Below, piece by piece: positions 30,604-40,067 of a stretch of DNA of 64,000 bases. Position numbers and translations under genes: made by a program. How positions within the stretch are numbered: position 1 is the stretch's first letter; each line of letters begins with the position of its first letter. The DNA lies in assembly GCF_000151665.1 (NCBI RefSeq), contig NW_013171820.1, positions 218,444-282,443 of the forward strand, read 5' to 3'. The notes under the pieces were generated by a model. It did no database searches, was not told the origin of the DNA, and saw only the letters and a program-made list of their open reading frames with translations. Source of the DNA: Blastocystis hominis. Taxonomy: Eukaryota; Sar; Bigyra; Opalinata; Blastocystidae.

Positions 30604-32324
30604 TCACATCTGTTCCTTTTTCAACTCATCGAGCGCATTATTCAAGAAATCCATTCGTTCCATCAATAACGCCAGCTCGGCCTCGATGTCCTCCACCGTC
30701 AGCTTCCCCGCCTTCGGGATGTACCCCGGCGCGGCCACCGCCACTCCGTTCGTCGCCCCTTCAGCGACCATCGGCGCAGGCGACATCGCGCGCGGCGACA
30801 TCGCCATCGCCATCGGTTCCGGAGAGAGCGAGCGGAGCGGAGCCAGCGGAGCGAGCGTCGGGGCTGCAGCACGCGCGCCAGAGAACTGCGGAGCCGACGG
30901 AACGGGCTGCGCAGTCTGGACTTGCTGAACGGGCTGCGAAGCGGGCATGTCGCCGTCCTTCTTGGTGATGAACGTCACGCCCGGCTCCAGCGACTACGTG
31001 GAAACGTGGAAACAGAGGTACCATGAGAATGGGGTTGCTGTTCTGTCCCTGACGCCACTCCTCGGCGCTGAGTGCGGGGATGCCAGCGAAGGAAGGCGGG
31101 TAGATGTCGGCTTGGTAGCCTTCGAATTTGCGCGGCACGATGAAAGGCAGCGGTTCCACATCGCCGCTGCTCGTCAGCTTCATAATGCGCGCCACTTCGC
31201 AACGATTCACGTCGCAGGCCTTCTTAGGAAGCATGCAGAGGCCCTAGAGAAAAGGAGAAACGTGGAAGCTACGCGCGCGGAGACGGTGGAGGAGTACTGG
31301 GAGAGCGGGTAGAGCGAGGACTCCATCACCTCGTAGTAGCGAATATTGCCATCGCCCTTGCCTCCCAAATAAAGCATCGAAGTGTCCGGATCGAAGAACG
31401 GAAGCAAGGTGCCCGACGACTGATCCAAGGCGTCCTGGCTGACCGGCTTCGCCAGGTTGCGCAGATCCCACATCTTCCACTCTCGCTGCGAGGAGCGGTT
31501 GAATCCAGTGGTGAGCACGTGCGGACGATCGCCCAGCCACGTCATCTTGGAGCATTTCGTGCCGTTGTGCGGACTCCACTCCGCTACGGTGCCATTCTGG
31601 CGAGGATCGTAGACGGTGTCCATCTTATCCTTCGTTGAAAGACAGAACAAACTGCCGTTGTAGTTCCAGTGCAGGTCTTGCGGAAGGCCTTTGCACGCGA
31701 AGGTCACCAGCTCGCTGCCTTCCTGGCAATCCCACACCTTCGCGGTGCCGTCGCTACGGGAATCAACACATACGCGGAAAAACGTACGCTGATGCAGACA
31801 CTGCGATCAACTCGGCAACTGGATTGAACTCCACAAAAGTGACTTTTCTTCGGTGTCCGGTGAGGGTTAAGATAGGTTCATAAATATTCTCTTCCGGACC
31901 ACCCTCCGGGAACTCCCACAACTGTGAATGAGTGAAAACAGTGGAATCCTACCATAATGGTAAGATCTGCAGAACAACTAATGATTTGTTCGTCGTTAAA
32001 GGGATTAAAGTCGAAGTCACAGAGATCGCCTCTACCAAAAAACGCAACTAGCATATCTCACTTGTGTCCCGTTAACATGGGGAGCTGAGACGGCATTCGT
32101 CCCGGAGTGTTGTGTCTTCGGATACAGATTGGGCCACCGCCCCCTCCTGCAGGAAAAGCAAAGTACTTGGCATTTCCTTTAATATAGTTCTGGTCTCCCG
32201 TCGTTGTTGCTACTCTGAATCCCTGATAAATCTCTTCGGCTACAATGAATCAAAGATACAACGTGATACGCTGAAGACCCGGACAGTAAACATGTCGAAA
32301 TCTCGATGCAGGCGTATAGTCCAT
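30604..32324 (-). CDS. Coronin
   Basis: WD40 actin-binding protein that works with Arp2/3 and cofilin. Start MDYTPASRFRHVY at 32324 (family N-terminal SRFRH.. motif). Beta-propeller exons follow: YIKGNAKYFAFPAGGGGGP, PMLTGHK, LCDFDFNPFNDEQIISCSAD, LTGHRRKVTFVEFNPVAE, VWDCQEGSELV, GKGDGNIRYYEV. The coronin extension is diagnostic (KACDVNRCEVARIMKL, VPRKFEGYQADIYPPSFAG, LSAEEWRQGQN, PGVTFITKKDG). A Pro/Ala/Ser/Met-rich unique region precedes a short C-terminal coiled coil (EDIEAELALLMERMDFLN). Introns of 28-41 nt; several N-terminal junctions are approximate. Strong G/C codon bias, consistent with high expression. Confidence 0.9.
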
Positions 32325-32537
32325 TAATTTAATTGATTTGATAGGATAAAGATTGTTCCAGTCTATGTCAGATTGCCAATAATTTGGGATCGCACGCTCT
32401 TTAAAAATGGGTCGATTTACAGTACAAAAAGTATTTTTAATATAATGATTTGATTAGATTTGATTTAAAATGAATCGTATACAATCGAAAATACAATAAT
32501 AGTAATAATAATAATCAGTAAAAGAAAAAAGAAGAAA

Positions 32538-32608
32538 TGCAATAGCCGGGAATCGAACCCGGGCCTGATCCGTGGCAGGGACCTATCTTACCACTTGACT
32601 ACTATTGC
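32538..32608 (-). tRNA. tRNA-Gly (anticodon GCC)
   Basis: 71 nt on the minus strand. Acceptor GCAATAG pairs with CTATTGC, discriminator A. The D-arm holds GTCAAGTGGTAAGAT, the anticodon arm CCCTGCCACGG gives GCC, and the T-arm is CCCGGGTTCGATTCCCGG. No intron, no CCA. Confidence 0.95.
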
Positions 32609-32635
32609 TCTGAAAATACTCTCCACCTATACTAT

Positions 32636-33771
32636 TTAACAAACACTCCAAATCAATGAATCAATCTTTTCCAATACTTCCAGACATCCTCCCTCCAAAC
32701 AAATAATGCTATCTTGACTAATTCTAGACTTGCCATTAGACCACTCATCATGATATCCCAAATAAGAAGGTTTCTTGATGTTGATCCGAATCAGAGTCAC
32801 ACGTTGCGACACATTGCTGATATCACACTCTCCGCTCTCTAAAAGCACGTTCGTCACATCTCCTAAAATCACTTCACTCTCCATCTTCACCACAGGCACC
32901 TACACATTACCCAGCAATCAAACCTCTACGCGATCGCCACAGCCGATTTCCACAATCACTAGCGAGTCTTCCTTGTGCGAACTCAAATACTTCTCCATCG
33001 TTTCCTCCCACGTATCGTACAGATCGAAGTCGCTGGTTCCTTCTCCCTCCAAACCAAGCCATTCCTCGTCATTGAACATGAGAACGCTGGGACGGCTTGT
33101 TTTCCCGCAGACTTGACACTTGGGAAGCGACTCCACTGACGACCTGTCGATCGGAAGTTGCGCTCTCCACACAGAGGAGGTGCATTCAACGCCTTTCGAG
33201 CATTGCAAGGTGCTAGCGTTTCCGTGGATCTCGAGAAGCTCTTCTCGAGGAATACCGGATTTGAAAAACAAGCCATCCACGTTTGATGTATAAACAAAGA
33301 AGCTAGTAGGAATTTGCCCCTTTCGATCCAGCTCCGACTGAAAGAAATCCACAAGGTCTTGCTTCTGTTTTCGCACCTTATCCTCTCTCCATTTCTTTAT
33401 AATTTCGTATCTACAATAAAATTAGCAACGATAAACCATGAATTACCCTTTATGAGGTGTTGCATTTTCATACTCCTCTATACTTGTACCCCAGTAATTC
33501 CAAAATTCTAGAGGATCCTCACGCAACTAGATATCATCGTCATAACGCGAAACTACCAGGTCAGGGTCGCAATAGTCTGCATATTCGAGTTTCTTGCCCG
33601 AGATAATTTCTAAAAACTTATATAATTCGACTGATAGTTACGGTTCACTTCTTCATATGTTTTTAGTCCTGACTGTGCAGACATTCCAGCTCCAGCCATT
33701 ATCAAAACAAAGGATGCATTTCGTATCGCGGTTGCAGCTCGTTGGTAATCTTCGAGTGCTGATTCAGCCAT
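32636..33771 (-). CDS. Divergent sirtuin (Sir2 family), stop completed by poly(A)
   Basis: NAD-dependent deacylase-like protein. Start MAESALEDYQRAATAI at 33771. Introns of 32, 30, 36 and 30 nt give about 300 residues. Motifs: NAD loop AGAGMSAQSGLKTYE (canonical SGIPDFR replaced by SGLKTYE), FVYTSNVDGLF (TQNID equivalent), ELLEIHG with the catalytic His, two Cys pairs (CSKGVEC and CQVC), EIGCGD and VPVVK. The substitutions in the NAD loop make ordinary deacetylase activity uncertain. The frame reads through TGTTTGTT to a TAA at 32636. With the spacing seen in other genes the mRNA would be cut after the T at 32650, making TAA there. Confidence 0.8.
32638..32650 (-). terminator. 3'-end element T-GGAG-TGTTTGTT inside the sirtuin frame
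   Basis: TGTTTGTT (32645-32638, minus) overlaps the last codons before the encoded TAA. Four bases upstream of it is a T that begins a TGG codon; polyadenylation after this T would give TAA. The clearest candidate here for a tail-made stop. Confidence 0.6.
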
Positions 33772-33839
33772 GTTTAACAATAACCAAAATCATCACATAT
33801 CTGCTATCTCAACACAGATTGTTGAAAAGAGAAATCAGT

Positions 33840-33911
33840 GGTCCCATGGTGTAATGGTTAGCACTCAGGACTCTGAATCCTGCAATCCGAGTTCAAATCT
33901 CGGTGGGACCT
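33840..33911 (+). tRNA. tRNA-Gln (anticodon CTG)
   Basis: 72 nt. Acceptor GGTCCCA pairs with TGGGACC, discriminator T. D-arm TGGTGTAATGGTTAGCA, anticodon arm GGACTCTGAATCC gives CTG, T-arm CCGAGTTCAAATCTCGG. No intron, no CCA. Confidence 0.95.
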
Positions 33912-33998
33912 TCTTTTTTCTTTATTTTCTCATCGATTTGCGTTTTTCATTATTCCTGCCAATTTCTGAATGAGTTAATTTTAAACGAAATCTATTTT

Positions 33999-35375
33999 AT
34001 GTTTTCTACAAAATTGTCACAGAGAATACTCGTTTCTACGGTTTCAAAGAGATGGAAAACTGTTTTTGTTGGTTTATCGGGTGGAATCGATTCCTCCGTA
34101 TCTGCCTATCTCCTTTTAAAGCAAGTAAGCAAGAGTTGCTTTTTTCTCTTTAGGGATATGATGTAAAAGGAGTTTTTATGAAGAATTGGAGTGCCGAAGA
34201 GGAAACAGGAAAACCACTATGCCCCTTGAAAGATGACTTCATTGACGCACGTAATGTTGCCGAATTCTTAGGAATTCCATTAATTACTGTTTGGCTTTTG
34301 CATACGAATGATGCCTAGTATGATTTTGAAAAAGAATATTGGACCAACGTGTTCGAAGTCTGCCTTGATGCATTCTCATCCGTTATTTTTTTTATGATTC
34401 AGTAATTGGATAGGGTTTAACACCAAATCCGGACGTTTTATGCAATCGTTACATCAAGTTTGATGCTTTTGCTCATCGTTGTTTTCACGAAGGTGCGGAT
34501 TATATTGCAACAGGCCATTACTGTCGGACCAATCAAGGCAAGCCACTCTCTCCCTTCTCCGAAGGAATCGAGTTATTGCGAGGCATCGACAAAAGCAAAG
34601 ATCAGAGCTATTTTCTATCCCAAATCAACCACTCGCTTCTCTCGCGTGTTCTTTTCCCTGTAGGTGGGATGACAAAGACCGCGGTTCGAAGGCTCGCAGA
34701 GGAAGTCGGGCTGCCAAATGCACGAAAAGAGGAAAGCATGGGAATTTGCTTCATCGGAGAACGAAACATGAAGAGTTGGATCGAATCGATGGCTTCATCG
34801 TAGGTTTTCTGAACGAGTATTTATCGGCGTCTCCGGGAAAAATCCGAACGATTGATGGGAGAGAGATCGGAAAGCACGACGGAATTCTGTTCTTTACGAT
34901 CGGGCAGGGAGTGAAGATCCCGAACCAGCGAGAGAAGTATTACGTATGCCAGAAGAACGCGCAGACAAACGAGCTGATCGTGTGTCCAGGCAACCACCCA
35001 GCGCTGTTTCGCCACGATTTCTATGTAGCTCAGTCGTTGCAAATGCACGCTAGATCGACCGGAACGATGCGGTGTGGACGAGCGCTTCCACTCTTCCACT
35101 TCTCACTTCGTATTGCACAGCACACACCGATTCCTTCCCCATTCAATGCCAATTACGCTACCAAACAGTTCGCTAATTTGGTGATTTCGAGTCATTTATA
35201 GACGCCGTATCCATGTCGCATTGAAGATCTAAACGAGACTCGCATCCACATTCGGAGCTGCAAAGCCATGCGAGCCATCACGAGCGGGCAGGTCTGCGTT
35301 TTCTACGATCACGACGTTTGTTTAGGCGGGAGCGCCATCCTTTCTCGTTTTTGTGACCAACAAACACTTCATTGA
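33999..35375 (+). CDS. TRMU: tRNA 2-thiouridylase (TRMU/MnmA)
   Basis: Makes the 2-thio group of wobble uridine in tRNAs, probably in the mitochondrion. Start MFSTKLSQRILVSTVSKR at 33999, a short basic presequence. Motifs: P-loop GLSGGIDSSV, KGVFMKNW, GLTPNPDVLCNRYIKF with one catalytic Cys, ADYIATGHY, KDQSYFLSQ, GICFIGERNMKSF with the second Cys, PGKIRTIDGREIGKHDG, FTIGQG, QLRYQTPYPCRI and SGQVCVFYDHDVCLGG. Introns are 29, 30, 32, 29, 29 and 34 nt. The stop at 35373-35375 overlaps the stop of the convergent 7-TM gene by 7 nt. Identification is secure. Confidence 0.94.
35359..35371 (-). terminator. 3'-end element T-GAAG-TGTTTGTT of the GOST gene
   Basis: The stop TGA (35371-35369, minus) starts four bases before TGTTTGTT (35366-35359). 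Cleavage after the T would make TAA and end the mRNA inside the last codons of the convergent TRMU gene. Confidence 0.55.
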
Positions 35376-37092
35376 ACAATTGTCATCGGCTTAAACGCTT
35401 CATCCTTCACGCAATTCACCATAGTATTCGCCTCTTCGTTCTTATCCAGAGTCATCACCATCTCCTCCTTTCCTTCCACATCCACATCCACGCCCACATT
35501 CTCATCCGTAGCCAGCTGAATATGGCTCACATACTTCTCCGCGTTCTCCACGGGAGACCACAACACCTACACTTCACACGCCCACCTCGATCCATACAAC
35601 GACCACCACGTTCAGAATGAAAAGCAAAATCTCCCACTGTCCGTAGGTCGCTCTACGCCTCGCTCCCGCCCGCCTCGCTTACATCCACTGCAACTTCCAG
35701 AACCGATCGAAGATTCGTTCCAGATCGGCGTTGAGCAGAAGCACGTTGAACGCGAGCGACAGCACGAAAAGAACGCCCATCGCGGAGAAGAGCGCATAGA
35801 ACGAGGACAGCTTGGTCGTCTGCTGCTCTTTCTCCAATTTCCGCACAGTTTCCATCGCGAACGAAAAAATAGCGATCGAAATCACCGTCTCGATCCTGCA
35901 TTCAACGCAATAGCAAGCGCCTACATCACCGGAATCGCCGTAGACGCCAGCGATAACGGGCTCTGCGTCTCCTGATTCAGTGTTACGGACGTTTTGAATA
36001 AAGTGTAAAGCAGAACGAGGAAGACAGCTGCAGAGGGCGAGACGCGGATCTCATTGTGCACCGATCCGCTTCTATCGATGTGATCCAAATCAAACGAGCG
36101 AGCTACCCGAGAGCGATGTAAAGGAGGAGAATGCGAACGGCTCCGCGCGACAGACTCATCGAAAGAGTGGATAAGAAAGAAACGACGGAGTTGGCCGTGC
36201 CGAGCCGATTGATTGTATGCAAGTGGAAGTTGAAAAAGAAGAGAGAGAGGAGGAACGAGATGAGTACAAGCGAGATGAGGTAATGAATGAAAAGAAGAGA
36301 TTGCGAATATTTCCAGCATCGAAACATCCAATAGCAAAAAACAAACAGGTAGAGCCAAATCAAAATCTTGGTGAAGGGGTACACGCCGTACAGAGTCGCT
36401 GGAAGATGTCCATATGGGTTCATTGTCACGCTGTAGCCAGAAAGAGCCACGTTGGTCGTATCGAGCTTGCAAGAACCAATTAGGTAGTAATACAGACCTT
36501 CCTTCGGAATAACGAGACGAGTGGATAAATAGCGCTTTTGGCCACTAAAATTATAAAATTTCAAGAGCAAAGAAAACGAAAAAACGACACTTGAGTCAGA
36601 ATACTCCCCCTTGTACTTCTTTGGAAGAATCAGAGTCTGCTCTTCCTCGCAAATTCCACGCTAGATTCCAAAAGAAACGCTGTCACGTACTTGAATCGCA
36701 ATCTTGTCACAGCAGAAATACTTCGTGTTATTTCGGACGTAACCCATTGCTTCAAAAGCTTCTTTCGATAATACGGCGCCCTACTCGTAAAGGGGAATCA
36801 CTTCACAGACCTGAATAACTCCCTGAGCGTCCCACGAAGGGTTTTCCTTCGAAATTCCGACAAGGAGTTCAATATAGGAAGAAGAACTACAAATCGCCTC
36901 TTACTACAAATCGCACCTTTTAGGGATAGACAATCGTTTATCAAACATGTAGAACCCCTGATAAATAACACCTGCACCATGAATTGGTATTCGGTCGAAC
37001 TTCGTAATTGTAGCAGTCCCAAGCGAGAATAACGCTACAATAACCTACAGCTTACACGTAGCGACTTCTTCTACACATAAGACTAGCATCAT
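35369..37092 (-). CDS. Lung seven-transmembrane / GOST family protein (TMEM87-GPR107 type)
   Basis: Golgi or endosomal 7-TM protein with a luminal N-domain. A candidate start is MMLV at 37092, giving a short hydrophobic signal (VIVALFSLGTATIT) and an ectodomain (GAGVIYQGFYMFDKRLSIPK, YIELLVGISKENPSWDAQG). The domain core is diagnostic: YYYLIGSCKLDTTNVALSGY, NPYGHLPATLYGVYPFTKIL, spans from IWLYLFVFCYWMF to GAVRILLLYIALG, then AMETVRKLEKEQQ, WEILLFILNVVVVV and the family signature LWSPVENAEKYVSH (RPS.NN.RYA equivalent), ending in an acidic tail. Many 29-35 nt introns; the N-terminal exons (36570-37092) are approximate. Confidence 0.82.
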
Positions 37093-37143
37093 AAATCTGT
37101 ATTGCTGGTGCAAAGAATTGTGACGTCAAGTTTGAGTTTAAAA

Positions 37144-38922
37144 ATGGGAGGGTTTGTTCGTGATCCAATTTATGGTAAGTGCTGAGAGCATGTACCACGT
37201 AGGAATGATAGAAATCCATCCTCTCTGCGAAAAGATCATTCGATTACCTGAGTTTCAGAGACTGCATGATTTGAAACAGCTAGGGTGTCTGCATTATACC
37301 TATCCAGGGGCTACACACGATCGGTAAGAAACCCTTTCTTTTCTCTGAATTGTAGTTTTCAGCATTGCATCGGCGTCTATCATCTAGCAGAAGTGTTTAT
37401 CAATCATCTGCAGAAGGCGCAGCCAGAATTGGAGATTACGGAGCAAGAGAAGCTAGCAGTGTGTATTGGTGGTCTTGTCCACGATTTGGGACATGTAATG
37501 CTCTGCCATATGTATCCGCGCTATGTACAGTATTGCAAAAACGAGCTTCCGCTCTCGCACGAACTAATGAGTGTGTTGATTTTTCGAAGTGTAATTCAAA
37601 AATGGGGCCTATCCAAGGACTTTTTGGAGTATGGCATGGACGAGAACGTGAGTTGCTCAATACGCTTTTCATATTCAGTGCATCCAACTCATCTGTGATA
37701 TTATTCTCGGATCCAAAGACAAGGGATGTCCCGCATTCCCCTGGATCGGCGCGCCTGGCCGCGAATTTCTGCTCCAAATCGTGGCCAATGCGAGGTTTCC
37801 ATTGGGTTGGCGTGAAGTTTATTCGTAGAAGTGGGATTGATGTGGATCGTTTTGATTACATGGTGCGAGATTGCTATCATGTTTGCTTAATCGCTGAGTC
37901 TTAAGGGTAGTTAGGGCTTCACTGCTCCTACAATTACGACAACATTCTTCTGCGCTCGCGTTGCATCCGAAACGAGCAGGATCAGTGGGAGATTTGCTTC
38001 AATCACAAAGTCTTCTACGATGTCTGCGATATGTTCCAGTGCAGATTGAATCTTTGCAGGCGAGCCTATTTGGTAAGCGATGCTCTTCGGATGACTACCT
38101 TGCAGCATCCTTCTTGTCGAATCATCGAGCGAATGCTCATCGAGGCTTTTCAGATCGCCGAGGAGCAGGGCGTTGGGATTCAGACCGCCGTACTTTCTTT
38201 CCTTCTCGCCTTCTTAACTTCATAGAACGGAACTGTCAAACTGTCCGAATTGATACGATCGCCCGAAGAATACATACAAGCTTTCAAAGAGAACAGGCTG
38301 GATTCATTGCTCGAGCCCTATCTGAAAGCCACGGATTACTTCATTTTGGTACGGTTATTGCCTTTTTATGTTCACTTTGCAGCAGCTCAGAAACTCAGTG
38401 GAGCCCGGGTTGGAGGCTGCCCGTCACCTGATCCAGCGGATCGAAATGCACGACTATTATCCATTCGTTGGGAGAATTTTGGTTACGAACCAAGAGAACG
38501 GAGATGATTATGAGAACCTCACATATGATGACTTGATTAATGGGAAACTCAGCTTTCGGAATACCAGAAAGCTCATAGTGAAGATCAAGGAGCTTCTCAA
38601 ACTGAAGGCAGAGGAGATGGGCATTCCATTTGATCCAGCTACTCTTTACATCGATGCTTGTAAGATGGATATGGGATCCAAGGTTCCTGCATATTTTCTT
38701 TGTAAAATCTAGGGAAAGAATCCACTCCCGCCAATTTCGTTTTTTTCTGATATCAATCCCGATAAACGAATCAAGATGGGTCTTGAAGAAGGGAGAGTGT
38801 TGGGAAGCTATGTGGACTATAAACTCTTCTTCTATTCTCGGGGTGACAAGTCAACAGTCGATGCGTTCCAAAAGCTGTTAGCTATTGGAGACACGCTGTG
38901 CAGTAGCTCTAACTATAATTAG
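37144..38922 (+). CDS. SAMHD1-type HD-domain dNTP triphosphohydrolase
   Basis: Hydrolyses dNTPs to deoxynucleosides and triphosphate, controlling the dNTP pool. Start MGGFVRDPIYGMIEIHPLCE, so there is no SAM domain. HD motifs: HDR..HCIGVYHLA, the core VHDLGHVML, SHELMSVLIF and GIDVDRFDYMVRDCYH. The C-terminal regulatory part is conserved too: LNLCRRAYLHPSCRIIERML, DYFILQQLR, YIDACKMDMGSKGKNPLPPI. At least nine introns, most 30-34 nt; one near 38170-38223 is longer. About 470 residues. Allosteric-site residues could not be assessed by eye. Encoded TAG, followed by a near-motif CGTTTGTT. Confidence 0.9.
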
Positions 38923-39037
38923 TTTTTTCGTTTGTTGTGTTTTTGTTTCCAAGTTTGTATGATCAAATGACTACAAATAAAAGATTCTTGATAATCATAG
39001 TGTACAGTCATTTTGGGTCCGATTTCATTATTGGTAG

Positions 39038-40067
39038 ATGCAACAGCGCGGAGACTATATTGATGAAAAGGTAGGGAGCATTCTAACCGATTTGGGATAT
39101 ACGAAAACTCGACATCACGACAAATATGTAATTACCTTGTTTTCGTTTTTAGTACTAGAAAAACATCCAGCCGTTCTGGAACGAAGAGATGCATCGCCGT
39201 TGCATGGCTGCTATCTTTGATTATGGTTTAAAAGGTGCGTAGTTATTCGTAACCTCTATTCTTTAGAAGCGTCTCCAAAAGTGATCTATCCTGCACTGAG
39301 GGAATTTGACTCCAGTTTACGTCCCGAAAACATCAAGTCACATTTACAAGTAGGGCGAAATTCGGAGATTACTATCAACACTAGAAATATCGAAGCAACT
39401 CGAAAGCAAATCAATTAGAGTATCGCCATTTCTTCGAGCGTTATTTACGAAAGGTGCTTGCTCTATGGATTGCTCATCCCTAGGAAAAGAAAGTTGCAAT
39501 GCGTCAAAAGCTTTTACAGTCCTCCCAAGCCAAAGAGGGTGATATCGATTCTTCTAGTCATGTGCGTGATATTCGCGACCCATCCGCTCAAATTTCTACT
39601 GCTCCCTTAAATCCATTATCCGAGACAACACAAACTCTTTCTCCTGTAGCTCCCATTGCAACATCCACCTCGAGTGTTCTTCCAACCCCCTATTCAAACT
39701 CAGTCGATTCGAATTCGCATAGTGGCATATCTCCAATATCCTCGAGGCAAACTCTCAACGAGGACGAAGATGATCAAGGCATGTCGTTTCACTTCCAAGA
39801 AGATCCGTTTATGGCTCACCAAGTGGCTCTCCACGACGATATAATTAGCAAGCACAGTATTCGGCAGCAGCGCATGGGTTTGGATGGAATAAACAACGAC
39901 AATCGGTATTTCCCGTTGCTGGATTATGTGGGAACCAAGGCGAATTCATTTATAAATAGGAGTCGTTTTTTGAGAACGCGTCGGTGATAGAAAGCGAGAA
40001 GCCGTTGGAGACGAATGAGGCGGAGATGGGCAATCCTCTGTTTTTTCTGCAAGAGCCTGAGAATTGA
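39038..40067 (+). CDS. GARP-type Myb transcription factor
   Basis: Six exons (39038-39127, 39159-39234, 39267-39349, 39385-39453, 39484-39927, 39960-40067) give 289 residues. Once introns are removed the GARP/B-motif Myb domain appears at about residues 30-85: FWNEEMHRRCMAAIFDYG, then EASPKVIYPALREFD, then RPENIKSHLQKYRSNSKAN. SHLQKYR is the hallmark of GARP factors (plant ARR-B, LUX, PHR types). The rest is Ser/Thr/Pro-rich, then acidic, ending FFLQEPEN. The domain is cut by four introns, so it is invisible in any single reading frame. Stop TGA with T-GAAT-TGTTTGTT. Target genes unknown. Confidence 0.88.

Noticed and set aside
30444..31312. + strand Arg/Ser/Ala-rich frames around 30.4-31.3 kb
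   Set aside because: They lie opposite coronin's G/C-rich codons and have no conserved motif.
34479..35201. 240-codon + strand frame in a second frame of TRMU
   Set aside because: Shadow of the TRMU exons. The MnmA motifs lie in the other frame and are joined by 29-34 nt introns.
36217..36483. Charged + strand frame opposite the 7-TM gene
   Set aside because: Antisense of transmembrane codons of the GOST-family gene; no support of its own.
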